A stretch of 64,000 nucleotides of DNA from Atriophallophorus winterbourni (lineage: Eukaryota > Platyhelminthes > Trematoda > Plagiorchiida > Microphallidae). The notes under the pieces are model-generated. The model saw only the letters and a list, made by a program, of their open reading frames with translations, had not been told where the DNA came from and searched no databases. The position numbers and the translations under genes were made by a program. Shown here one piece after another: positions 46,701 to 58,060 of this stretch. Where the stretch lies: positions 1 to 64,000 of the forward strand of contig JACCGJ010000633.1 of the NCBI GenBank assembly GCA_013407085.1, written 5' to 3'. The stretch's first letter is position 1, and the number at the start of each line of letters is the position of its first letter.

Positions 46701-48109
46701 ACAAATTGAACAGCATTCCGTCATGGAGACAATTTCCGGTAAACCTCAGTAATAGCGCAAGTTATTTGACGTTTTTTCATCGATTTGAATAAAATTCTGG
46801 GTAAATGAGAATTTCAAAATTCTCAAAGTCGCATGTATCACTCAAAGACTGCTGATGCCAGTTGAGTTCATTTATTCTGGCACGAAATGTTCAGGGAACT
46901 TCAACGAATTTAATTCAGAATATTGTAAGTTAGTTGAATGTGCGTTTTTCTTCAAAATTTATTTAACATCTGCCGAAACATGGTTTTTGGATTATAAATA
47001 ACGAAATTATTAACCTATGCACTTCAGCGACACACTTTTAAATCTCAATGTTTTGAAAGCCTAAATCAAGATGATGCACAGACTGTTTCGTGGAAGATAC
47101 AACAACTTTCGAGCGCTCTCGTGGTCAGGTTCGCCTTTTGTTTGGCAGATTTTGCTACGTCTGCAAAAGCTGTACATCAACCATCAGCATGAACATGAAT
47201 CAAGTTTTGTGTATATATTTAGTGTCCTTAAACGAATGTCCTATGGTGTTGTACAGCTACAAGCTTATTGTTCCATAGATTTTTCAATCTTGAAGTTTGA
47301 AGTTATCGGTGGTCCTCAATTCTAAGTGTTTAATACTGTCAGCTTAAACCAATCCATCGCTTCCATATCAGTGTCCATCAGATTAGGGAATGCGAGAGTG
47401 CGCCTTCACCCAGGGTCTGAGCATTGCTCAAGCACTGTACTCTGTTGAACCGATCTAATTTAGGAATGATGATATATTAAAAATATGTATTGATTGCTTC
47501 AGCGTATGCTGGTTTAATAATGATTACCAATATGCTGCACAAATATATACTTAATGGTTTCCCATTGCGGGCCATTTGCCTCACCTTGAACCCGACATGC
47601 TTGATAGAATCAATAAATGCAGAACTTTTATTTGAAACTGGTCTGCGAACCATTTTCACGCTATTCCCACGATGTGGCCTATACCGATTGAATCATGTCT
47701 ATAAAATAGAAAGCTTTCATATAAAAACGTTTTCGCTCTACATATTGTTCAATTCGATTCGGGTTTACCTGGGGTATGAATTCTGTAATTGACAGCAATC
47801 TGCTGTCAACATTGACCTTTTATCTGTTGAATGAGGAGAATGTATATTTTAAAAATGTTGCTTATCGCATTTTACTCCGAAATCAGACTGAACAGATATG
47901 ATATCCTTACAAGGCATATTAAGCTTATGCTTGGCCGACATTGGCCAGGAGATTTAACGACGTTTTCGTCATGAGAGGCAACGGAAAACTGACAGTGATT
48001 TTTATGTAGTCAATGTGTCTGTCTGTGAGCAGTTATCACAAACTAGCATTTCGAAGCGATTTCGTTCAAGTCATCTTAGTGGCCGTTTGTCCTCGCAGTA
48101 TAGCATTGC
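43761..48109. other. Long stretch without a recognised gene
   Basis: AT-rich with short, chance-like ORFs. Nothing is supported. Confidence 0.4.
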
Positions 48110-48316
48110 ACAGATGTGCAATCGTGCAGCACTCCCGTGCTACTCAGCTCACGCCGTGCTAAATTGATTTGCCACCGGTAGTGAGCTGCATGCGAGTACA
48201 CGCTGGAGTCTCACTACTATTGCTATTTTTCTTCCCCTTATCTGTATAGGCCTGGGCAACCTGACCCACGTGCAGTCTCTGACTGTGCGGCACTTAGCAT
48301 GGATCAGGCTTGTGAT
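48110..48316 (+). repeat. Dispersed repeat matching part of gypsy C
   Basis: Aligns with the reverse complement of 30107-30345, about 80 percent identical by eye. No LTR or coding sequence is attached, so it is a fragment or an independent short element. Confidence 0.7.
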
Positions 48317-49440
48317 TTAATACATACATCCAAATTAATAACTGAAACAGCGCTAAATCGAATTTAAATGTGAATAGCAGAAACAATAATTATGTTTTAC
48401 ATATTTGGATTGAAACTGATTTAGATAGCGTCAACATTTAATGATTATGGAGGATAGATCTGATAATATTTATGATATATTTACGTGAATGCATTGCCTA
48501 CATATTTCTTAGTGTGATGTACACGGTCGCATTGGATAGGTGGTTAGACAATCTTGAATTTAATCCCAGATATTCACATAGTTTCATCGGCAGCTAACAA
48601 GATTTTCTCGCAATTTTTCAACCCTGACCTGAAGGCTAACTTTGATTTGTGAACAGTCCACTTCGGCTTGCTGATCCTGCGTAAGATTCGTTTATTACCA
48701 TTATAAATGTTTTCCTTTGGTCTGTATTGCTGGCAATGAAATATAATTCTGTTTTTCCTTCTTTGAGAGGTTTACCTAAAGCAGTTTTGTCTTGTTTCAT
48801 AATCAATCAGTTTCGAAATTTTAGAGATGAAGGGTCACGCTCTCACGCTTGCAATCTCAGTTTATCCGCATCTTGTAGAGTGAACACCCAAACTCTAGTC
48901 AAGTCAAAACCAAATAAGCATTTGTTCGAGCAGCATTTTGCTATATGCGTGGTCAATTATAGAGTAACTTATTAAATAGGATATAAAATATTAGTAAGAT
49001 CCAATCGATTTTTAATATCACTACACTTTGCTTAACTGTTAATCGAGTTTTCACCACGCTGGTTTGCTGCATATATTTATGGCTTATTAAATGGTTGAGA
49101 GAAATTCCGCTTGCGTCAATATTCTGGCTAAGACATGGACCATTTCTTGTCCTCATATGAATTTCGTAACTTCTGAACATCCCGGTATAATTCTAAAGAG
49201 TTTACTGTTGACTCCAAATACAACGTTTAAACACACGATTTACTCTTTAATACTCAATATTTGATCTCAGAACTATTCATACGGCGTTATACGTTTTCCT
49301 TACCGAGGTTTCAGCTGCTTTCCGAGATATGTTCCATTTTCACTCATTAGCGAAACGGGCATATCTGAGCATTCATTTCCAGGGCTGCATTCGTGATATT
49401 TAGTCTAATTTCATATTATTTTAATTTACGTTGGTACATG
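48317..49440. other. Intergenic DNA 5' of ceramide glucosyltransferase
   Basis: AT-rich with no gene recognised. Confidence 0.4.
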
Positions 49441-49446
49441 TGCACG

Positions 49447-49665
49447 TAAACGCGGAATCACCCACTTTACTGCGTCGGCGAAATCGAAACTGTGAGTGAC
49501 GTCGCGAACGCACGCACGCACCACATCACGTGCACCCGTTGACGAAACTGAGCTCGTGCAAGGTGATAGGTTAACTTGCATTTGAACGATTTGTCGCATC
49601 ATCCAATTTTGACAATCATTGGTTTCTCATGAGCTATATAAAAATACTGGTTTATTCTTTCCAGA
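49447..49665 (+). promoter_or_regulatory. Probable promoter and leader of ceramide glucosyltransferase
   Basis: A GC-richer island (49447-49570) stands out from AT-rich surroundings. It contains TGACGTCG (CRE-like) and CACGTG (E-box-like). A TATA-like TATATAAAAA lies at 49635-49644, about 165 bp before the start codon. TTTATTCTTTCCAG ending at 49664 looks like a splice acceptor and could serve cis- or spliced-leader trans-splicing. No experimental support is available. Confidence 0.45.
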
Positions 49666-49805
49666 AACGAATCAAGCGATTGACAAAAGAAGACAATTCG
49701 GACTTTGAAATGCACCGTACGAAATATTGCCAGACATTCGGATATACGAATATTTCCCATTGATAATCATGCGAGAAATTGCGATATATCGTCTAATGAA
49801 TAACT

Positions 49806-51473
49806 ATGCTGCCTCTAAATTTCGAAGGGAATTATATCATCCGGAACTTGTCGAACCAGCTGGCTGCATACGGCTACATTTATTACGTTAGTCTCACGAC
49901 CGGCGAACCATACGCAATCAAATACATTCAATCTGCGCTGGCTATATTTGGAATCATTTTAACCATATTTGCGCTTTCTATACACATATGCGCCATATGT
50001 TTTGCTCGAAAATATTTGTACAAGACCGGCTACTTAAGATTGAATAGCAGTTCGGTTAATGACCAAATTACAAAATCAAAATCCTGGATTAACTTCAAAA
50101 GAATTTACGAAAAATGCTATGCTCGTATAAAGGGTTGTTATTCTAAATGTAGTAAAATCTCCTGTTTGTGTACAACCAAGTTTGAAGTGGAAACCAAGTT
50201 TGAAGAAGCAAATCCGTCACAAAATTTTACGCTTGTTGATGTTTCGCAGCATATCCCATTGGATCACAAGCAGATACAACCAGTTTTAACAGGCTTTCCG
50301 GGGATATCTATTCTCAAACCCTTAAGGGGTGTTGACCGGAATCTTGAGGTCAATCTTACCTCATACTTTCATATTGAATATCCCAAATACGAATTGCTGT
50401 TTTGCGTAGCTGACAAATCCGACGCATCTTGTGAAATAGTCCGCAAACTTCAATCCATTCACCCGGATATTCCCTCTCGGTTGATCGTTGCAGACAACAA
50501 TATTGGTGTCAACCCCAAAATAACAAATCTTCAGGCTGGTTATGAAGCTGCTCAGTATGAGTTCTTGCTCATTTCCGATTCTGGTATATGGATGCGACCA
50601 GACACTTTGTCAGATATGGTATCGATCATGCTTAATGACGAACAAACTGGAATGGTCCATCAAATGCCATTCTTGACACCCTATTTTGATGCGATTGCCC
50701 ATTCAGCACCTAGTGAAACCAAAACATTCCCCCCTTATGTTTCGCCTGACCGACCACCATTTTCTTGGATTGTCCAACTATTGTTTTTCGGATGCTGGCA
50801 CGCGAAAATATATTTAAGTGCAGCTGCACTCGGCATTAATTGTACTACAGGAATGTCATGTCTATTGCGAAAATCCGTCCTTCTACCCCTCGATGGGTTC
50901 AAAGCCTTCAGCTGTTACTTGGCAGAGGATTATTTTTTATCAAAATACTGTGCTGATCGGGGATGGAAAATTAAGCTTTCGCGACAGCCCGCCTGGCAAA
51001 ATTCACCCTCTCAGTCAATTTCCCAGTTTCGAGCACGCATTGGTCGATGGGCCCATTTACGTTTGCACATGGTTGTGATAGCCTATTTAATGGAACCGCT
51101 TTCCCGATTTTTCCCAAATGCTATATTCGGTGCCTTGTCATTTGCTTACCTGTTACCAGATTGGATAGACCCTGGTGTGTACATGTTATGCTATTTTCTT
51201 ATCTGGTTCTTACTTGACTACTATCTCCTGTTGTACATATACCCATCGTGCTTGCCCCTGTGTATTAGTAAATCGGAATTCCTTATCGGTTGGATCTATT
51301 CGGAGGTGACCGCTCTGCCATTTTATTTGAGAGTATTTTTTCAAAAGCATGTGCAATGGAGGGACAAGTTGTTCCGGGTACACTGGGGTGGGGTAACAGA
51401 AGAAATACCGCTTGCAGTGAGACCACGTCTGGAAGAATCCGGATCATGTTCCGAATCGATTTCCAAAGAGTGA
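49806..51473 (+). CDS. UGCG: Ceramide glucosyltransferase (glucosylceramide synthase, GT21)
   Basis: A 555-residue single frame. It transfers glucose from UDP-glucose to ceramide on the cytosolic face of the Golgi, the first step of glucosphingolipid synthesis. Seen: one membrane anchor (about 41-66), LKPLRGVD (171-178), the D1 region FCVADKSD (199-206), D2 ISDSG (256-260), D3 LAEDYF (373-378), and the RIGRW form of the (R/Q)XXRW motif (411-415), which together define the family active site. A conserved-position His is at 332. C-terminal hydrophobic segments lie at about 438-482. The human enzyme has 394 residues; the surplus is mainly a 90-residue insert after the anchor (about 70-160) with a cluster of cysteines (104-122). 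The ATG at 49806 precedes the anchor. No intron is seen. Confidence 0.95.
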   Translation: MLPLNFEGNYIIRNLSNQLAAYGYIYYVSLTTGEPYAIKYIQSALAIFGIILTIFALSIHICAICFARKYLYKTGYLRLNSSSVNDQITKSKSWINFKRIYEKCYARIKGCYSKCSKISCLCTTKFEVETKFEEANPSQNFTLVDVSQHIPLDHKQIQPVLTGFPGISILKPLRGVDRNLEVNLTSYFHIEYPKYELLFCVADKSDASCEIVRKLQSIHPDIPSRLIVADNNIGVNPKITNLQAGYEAAQYEFLLISDSGIWMRPDTLSDMVSIMLNDEQTGMVHQMPFLTPYFDAIAHSAPSETKTFPPYVSPDRPPFSWIVQLLFFGCWHAKIYLSAAALGINCTTGMSCLLRKSVLLPLDGFKAFSCYLAEDYFLSKYCADRGWKIKLSRQPAWQNSPSQSISQFRARIGRWAHLRLHMVVIAYLMEPLSRFFPNAIFGALSFAYLLPDWIDPGVYMLCYFLIWFLLDYYLLLYIYPSCLPLCISKSEFLIGWIYSEVTALPFYLRVFFQKHVQWRDKLFRVHWGGVTEEIPLAVRPRLEESGSCSESISKE

Positions 51474-51599
51474 TTATGTACTTGAGTGACTATTTTGTAT
51501 AAATCTATTAAGAGTATTCTCATAAATTCAGAATCTACCTTGCTAGTCAAAAGCATATCTTTTTCTGGGCTTAGATATTTTCAAAAAGCATTTTTCCCA

Positions 51600-51605
51600 A
51601 ATAAA
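51600..51605 (+). terminator. Polyadenylation signal of ceramide glucosyltransferase
   Basis: AATAAA about 125 bp past the stop codon. Confidence 0.6.
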
Positions 51606-54086
51606 ATGACTCAAATATCATTCAACGAAATTAATTGAATGCGTTGTTTTTAACATTATCATGTGGTTTGTTAGTTTATTTGGCATGATGCAAGGAAACT
51701 CACGCAGATAATTACCGTATCATCATAAATGGTGAATGCGCAGTTTTCCTTAAGGAATTCCGAATCGTCACATTGTACTTGCCGGTCAAATACATGAATT
51801 TTAACTTTGAAACCAATAATGATTAACCATGTGTGAGGTTAAATACTGAATTCACAGGAATTCAAGGCGAAATAAGAAGGGTCAATAATAAAGTAAATTT
51901 GTGTACGCTAACATACTACCCATAACTTTGTACTGTATGATTTGATTCAAATTAGTACAAGTAAGATACAAAGTTCAACTTCGAAACTGTTGTTGGGTCA
52001 GTAACGCGGTTTCATTCTTGTTGGATTGTCTATGTACAAAATACAGAGGCGAAACACGTATTTTAGAAAATATTTATATTTGCACGTCGTCCGGCCTTAC
52101 ATCATACGCCCCATGCAGGTGAAATGTGAATAAGTGGCATTTAATTCAATAATTTGAATTAAGGGATCGCAAACAATGTAGGATTTACAATGATTAAGCA
52201 GCGGTAAATTTGGCAGTTTGTTATGCGAGGTAAGCTCATTTGTCTCGTTAGATGTACGATGTTCAGCACCATATTCAACGCAACGGATGCAAAATATCAG
52301 TTGTGTTTCGTGCACATGGCAGGACCTTTCACTCATTTGAGAGAGAAAAGTATGCTTTTTCGCTTGACAGTGTGTTTTATACTTTGCAATATTGGTGAGC
52401 AATTAGATGTTTTTTCATTATTCAAGAAAGATTATCTTCTATAGTAACGTCTACGAACTCAAAACAGCAAAATTCAATAATTCAATAATTGTTCTCGCCT
52501 TTTCAATATAAATAAAATATTTTATCCTATCCTGTCCATTTGTTCTATCCAACTGTTCTGTAAATAAGTAAGGTTGGCCTAATTCGAGCAATGAAATAGA
52601 ACAATCAAATTGCAATCAGTTGTTCAAATGAACAGAATTGAAGCAAAAGCTAAGCAATTCGCCGTAGTTTTTCACCCAATTTTTCAAATAACTTGAGTAG
52701 CATATGCACTAAAAAGTTTTTTTAAATATATTATTCTATTTTTGCATGAATGTGGATGCAGTTTGAGACCGATCGGGGAATCATATTGATAAAAAAGAAG
52801 AAACTTGGTCAGACTAAGTGTGTCTGTCAGGTTCGAGTTGCATTAACCTGAGATCAGCTGGCTGAGAACTGCAGAGACCTACGTAGGCGCTGTGCTTGGT
52901 AGGATAGATAGGTGAGATCATTACTAATTGATGCAAATCTGCATACAATATATTCCCTCGATTATTTTGGTTTCAATATTTGCACGTGTGATCAATGTCT
53001 GCCAACCGATTAGAGTGTAGGCCTAATCAATACGCACAATAGGGATCACGTAGGTTATTGTTTATCTGCTGCAAAACCAGACGTCAGATTGTGTAGATAT
53101 TCGCTCCATCCAGCCTGGTGAATGCATTATTGCCAGCCCTTTCATTTCGAATACCTCTGCGTGAAGTCTTCCCACATACAATTTTACCTCCTGCTTTATC
53201 AAGTCTACGTTATTACGATCAAAGCTATAACACGTATCTGGAACATGTTAAACTAGGGCTGAATCCCGGATCAGTGATCGATATTTATTAAAACTGCGTG
53301 TCTGCTACTTGATTCGCTTTTTGTGTTTGTTTATCCTAGTACTGAGTTCTCCCGAAGTTTGCCTCATATACTTGTAGGCAAGCCATGTGGTTGATTTATT
53401 ATTCCCATTTCGTTGCACACTCTGAAGGTGCTGCATGACACCATAGTGTGCATACGCATTAGACAAGCAGGCTAATCGGGCATTGGACGTTGATCACACA
53501 ACCAAACCAGAATATATAGGATACTGCACAACAGGCAAGGGTGCATCGATTAATATTGATATTATCTCTATATATTTCCATGAACAGCGCCTTCAATGGC
53601 TTGTGCGGCTCTCGGCCACTTTAGCATTAATCAAATGAATACAACTCAAAACTAAATTCTGTGAGACTTTTAATAGCTGCAAAGTGGTAAGAAATTTTAA
53701 ACTTTGAAGCGACTGTTCTATATGATCGTACAAAGAACCACGATGTTCAAACACAGAATCACATTGTGATTCCTTGTCAAGTGCTCGAGACGCTCGATTC
53801 GAACATGATCCCTGTTCGCGGTGATACACTTGGTTTGATGAAGCTTCGGTTTTTCAAGCGAAACTTTACCAAAAGCTGCTTTAAATGTTTCATTAGAAAC
53901 TGATTTGTTTCGCAAATGAATACGTTCCCTATGTATGCCCTAATGGTGAAATATGGGCATCATGGGATCACAGAAATTACTTCAAAAAGCATTAGGTATT
54001 CAGATATAATGTGCAAAAAATTCCTCTTTTTTTACAAAAACCATTGATTTCTGTGCGAGATCATGCTGAGCGAATACGTTTCAGAA
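51606..54086. other. Stretch without a recognised gene
   Basis: AT-rich with no supported feature. Confidence 0.4.
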
Positions 54087-54137
54087 TATTATATATATAT
54101 ATATCTATGATATATATATATATATATATTATATCTA

Positions 54138-54170
<33 letters not shown>

Positions 54171-54171
54171 C
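54087..54171. repeat. TA-rich microsatellite
   Basis: Compound (TA)n with interspersed TCTATGA and TATCTATA breaks, about 85 bp. An ORF that crosses it is an artefact of the repeat. Confidence 0.9.
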
Positions 54172-54561
54172 ATTCTGTCATTGTGACTTTGAGCATGTGG
54201 TTTTGTGCATAAAGCAACAATCCAAAAGCCTCAATTATTTCTAGGGTTGAACAAATTTGCTTATTTTGTTTATGAAGACGCGCTTATTACATTGATATGT
54301 CCGATATTTTTGATCGTCACAATCATAATCTTCGCATCAAATGCTTGAAAATTTCTGCGTTTGATGGCGGAGTATCGCACTAGCAGCTCCAAACACAGAA
54401 AACGGTGGTCATCAATATACTTAGCAAAACTCTGTAATTAGATATCCTATCCTCATTCGTATATGCAGGAGCGAACGCATGATAGTAACTGAAAGTTTGC
54501 TGGTGACATTTAAATGGGAAAATTCTTATATCGCACTTACAAAATTGGCACGCAAAATACT

Positions 54562-54793
54562 GTTTAACCCTTTGTCTACGGTAATTGGATATAAGTATTT
54601 TATGATATTTTTGTGTTATTCTGCTTTATTATTGCTTAAATAAAACATGAATAATTTTTATGAATCAGATGCCAGCCGCCGCCTGACAAGTGCACTCCGA
54701 TGGTGACTGCAGGTACCGACGGGAGCTACTGGGCAATCGAATGCTCGTTTAAGGTGGTAACTAGAGTTACCGTCAGTAGACAAAGGGTTAAAC
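54562..54793. mobile_element. MITE with perfect 18-bp terminal inverted repeats
   Basis: GTTTAACCCTTTGTCTAC at 54562-54579 is the exact reverse complement of 54776-54793. The unit is 232 bp, non-coding and AT-rich. A related copy at 36040-36233 lies in opposite orientation. Size, ends and dispersal fit a non-autonomous DNA transposon. No transposase is present, and a clear target duplication was not identified, so the superfamily is undetermined. Confidence 0.8.
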
Positions 54794-54953
54794 TTATACG
54801 ATAAATAACTCCTGGCGTTTATTAAACATAAGCCAGGACACTGTCAAGTGTTCTTTTGCAAGCAATGTATTATCGCGCGTGTGCTTTAAATAATGTTTAG
54901 AAGAAATGCGCTCGGAATGTCACCTATGAAACACAATGCATACGTGCTTCATG

Positions 54954-55375
54954 TTATGGCTTACTTGAATTTGTTCTCCGAGCTTGTTGAGTTTGCATCG
55001 GACGTTTCGTTGCCAGACTAGGCAACATCTTCAGCGATTGTTGGCAAATTGACTGCTCGAAGTTGAACTGACGATGGTATTTGGCCGGCCGACCATTGGT
55101 CACGTGATCGCATGTGATTGATTGATTGGCTGCCTTTTCGGTTCTTCGTCTCAGTCGCATCCGTGCGTAGATGTCGTCCAAGCTAACGTGTTCGTTGATC
55201 GATCGTTCACCGGAGTACCAGGCTTCGATGAACTCTCGCGCTGCTTTGTTATTAGCTCGACCCAAGATGTGGCAGTTATGCCAGTCCATCTCGTGATCTT
55301 CGTTGTCGACGTGCGTTGATATGAGAGACTTGGTGTCGTGACGTCGTACGGCATATTCAATTCAATCCTAAGCAC
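54954..55375 (-). pseudogene. Penelope-like element, C-terminal GIY-YIG endonuclease tail
   Basis: The minus-strand frame reads STHVDNEDHEMDWHNCHILG, then NNKAAREFIEAWYSG and SINEHVSLDDIY. The H-x-MDW...I..R.....REFIEAW.S...SIN.H..L...Y pattern is the end of the GIY-YIG endonuclease carried by Penelope-like retroelements. The GIY-YIG motif itself lies further 5' and is not seen here. It is same-stranded with the N-terminal fragment at 57.7-58.1 kb. Confidence 0.7.
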
Positions 55376-57732
55376 CAGGATGCTGTATTCCCCAGGTCAG
55401 AAAATTGATTGCATTGTAAAGAAATCTACCATTTTAAGCATGAATACCAAAAGTGATCGAGCAAATAAGATCACCTAACCTGAATCCGCAACTGTTGGAG
55501 GGCTTTGATGATTACAGATTGACCCTGGGATAACTCTTTATGTTTATGTTAATATGTGTTTTATATAGAATTACTTGCAAAAGATATACTACGATTGGAA
55601 TTTGGTACTACTTCTACATCAACGTTGCATGAAGATACTGTCGAATTTTCAAGTGTATTCGCAACGACAGCCAACCCTAAAGGTTTCAGTCGATACACAG
55701 AACACAACAGAATGTAATTGCATGAAGCGTAGAAAAAGACAAAGAGAAAGATTGCAAACACCTAAATAAGGTTTACGAAAGAATTGCAATAAAATGGATT
55801 TGGTAGCAAACTGTTCCCAAACAGAATCAGACGGAAAACATCAGCAGCTTATGATGGCCTTTTTTGTAAAAGTTCGAAGTTTTGATTTACGAAAGAAAGT
55901 GCTTTACTGGAACTTGCAAAGACAATGAAAAAAAGGCGCAGCAATGATACTTATTTGAATATTCTCCTGATTGTTCTGTGTTCTTATTATAGCATTTGGC
56001 TACACAAATGCACACTGCTTTGTTAACACTACGGGAATAATTAGTTATCGATTCGTATTGACAAACACAATTGGTTACGCCCTGGTTGTCAACGAGCTAA
56101 TCTTAACGAACAATCTGCGCTAAATTTGGATTCATGCCTCCATCGTGAATTCTTAAATAACCTCCTCTAAGTAGCACTTCGTGACTTTTAGAACGTTGTC
56201 CGCATCAGGATTAAAAATGAAACCTGACGATGCCACACATCGTTTAATGTCAGGTCAATTGTGTGAAGTGTATGACTCAGTAAGCGATATCGATTTTTGG
56301 ATGGTAAAGGAATCATGGCGCTTGACACATGTGTACTACTTGTGATTTGCCACCGGTACAACCTCGATACACGCATATCCAATTACAGATCCACATTAAA
56401 ATAATGTGCCTACCTCCAAAACCAAATTCTGAGACAAAATCAGGAACCGTTGGTCGCTTTAACGCTGGAACCGTTGGCCTTGAACCGTAGAGAGGCCAAT
56501 TGGCCCACACAGAAAAGTTTCACAGGTACGTCTAAATGTCTGAAATATTCCATATAGTCATTAATATTGGATTCAGTGATTACAAACGAATGATTAAGGC
56601 TTGTCTCATAAAAGACCCGATCTGATAAAACTTATCATTTGAGTCTTCCGATCTCTGAAATATTGGTTATCGACAATACGTGAAGTCTTAGAGTAATCAG
56701 TATAAAGTAATACAAAGGAACACTTCAAAAGACTATATAAATTGCAATCGCTGGAACAATTGTCCAAATAATTTACCACGATGAGTGTAAAAATTACAAT
56801 TCCTAACTCGTTCTATCTTAAACTCGCTTATCCTTTGTTCCAAGTTAAAATATCGAGTTTAAGATGACACCCTAACACAAGGGAACGGGGTGTACTGGTA
56901 GTGGGGCTTAATATTAACGAAGTTGTCTGAGCGATGGGAATGTGAGCACAAAACAGCACTATTCTATGCCTTATTTTATTCTTCTAATATGTAAGTGTTT
57001 TTAGATGTAGACTTTATTTTTTCTAAGAATTTCCCTCAAAGAATTTAAATTTTACTACACAAAGTTCTGGGAAAAGTTCAGTGGACCATATACAAACGAT
57101 TCGGATGTATAGAGAAACTGGAATTATCAATCTCTTCTTTAAATCCTGTTTAGGTGCGCTCATATTAGAACCCCAAGACCAAATTCCTCTCGATTGTTTT
57201 CCGATAGACCGTAGTCCTTATATTGCCGTTCTCATGTGGCTAACATCTCCACAACGGATTAACATTAACGTGTTTGAAACTTAGAATGCACAGCGATAAC
57301 GCAATCAAGCTAACATGCCAGCGTGCAAACCTGTCATGACCAAAACAATTAATGAATTATACAGCATGAAGGGGTGGTAGAGCGTCGATTGATCTCAATC
57401 CCGCATGTCTATCTCAACATGGTGTGTGCAGTTCTTAGCCAACTTAGTATTGGTCAGATGAATGAAATTTAAAACTGATCTCTGTTCGTACTGACATGCT
57501 TGATCTAACGAAGTTACTTTGTCAGAAGTGAACCGTTACCAATGAATTACTCCAACAGATATATTGCGAACTTTCTTTATCGTTAATGTGATTATGCTAT
57601 CGGTCATAAACATATTCCATCACATTATTCACCCTCTTAAGATTATTCTTAACCATCGTAGCTCTGCAGTTACCACTAACTTCATGTGGATCCTCAGCAA
57701 TGTGTGACTCAACCTTATTTCTATAAGCACTT
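55376..57732. other. Stretch without recognised coding sequence between two Penelope-like parts
   Basis: The RT core expected between the two fragments is absent. The sequence looks unrelated and AT-rich, so the element was deleted or replaced here, or the two parts are separate copies. Confidence 0.4.
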
Positions 57733-58060
57733 TTAGCCATTATCACTGTGGTCTTGCCTTAACTTGGCCTTAGTGATCACTATCCCCTCTTCTTTTTGCA
57801 GGTTAACATTTACTTGTTGTTCGTCACGTGTAAGGTTAATACTTTCATGCTGTTGTTTATAGATAATACTTGCTATTAAGTTGCGCGGTGTATCTGCCTG
57901 ACTTGCTGGTAGCTGATTCAATGTTGATTCCACGCACAAAATGATATCCACTGCTTTTAAATCCTTTGTACTTAGTGAGAAGATTAAGCCTTTTCCACTC
58001 ATCTGTGCTCAGTTTACCAGCGGTTTGTTGAGCACTATTATCAGTAGAACTTTAAGAATA
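57733..58060 (-). pseudogene. Penelope-like element, region just before the RT domain
   Basis: Minus-strand pieces: KGLIFSLSTKDLKAVDIILC, VESTLNQLPASQADTPRNLI, then NLTRDEQQVNVNLQKEEGIV and ITKAK. This fits the lead-in to Penelope RT (KGLKFS..P ... LT..E..AL..L..D..IVI.KADKG), with a frameshift in the KADKG motif near 57760. Upstream minus-strand ORFs (58065-58349, 58535-58846) may belong to the same element but were not recognised. Confidence 0.6.

Noticed and set aside
50818..51078. 86-codon ORF within ceramide glucosyltransferase
   Set aside because: Out-of-frame shadow of a strongly supported gene.
54011..54244. 77-codon ORF
   Set aside because: Most of it is the TA microsatellite read as Ile/Tyr. 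No protein family features.
56342..56356. GATTTGCCACCGGTA also present at 48.17 kb
   Set aside because: Only 15 bases match and flanks diverge, so it is not enough to call a repeat copy.
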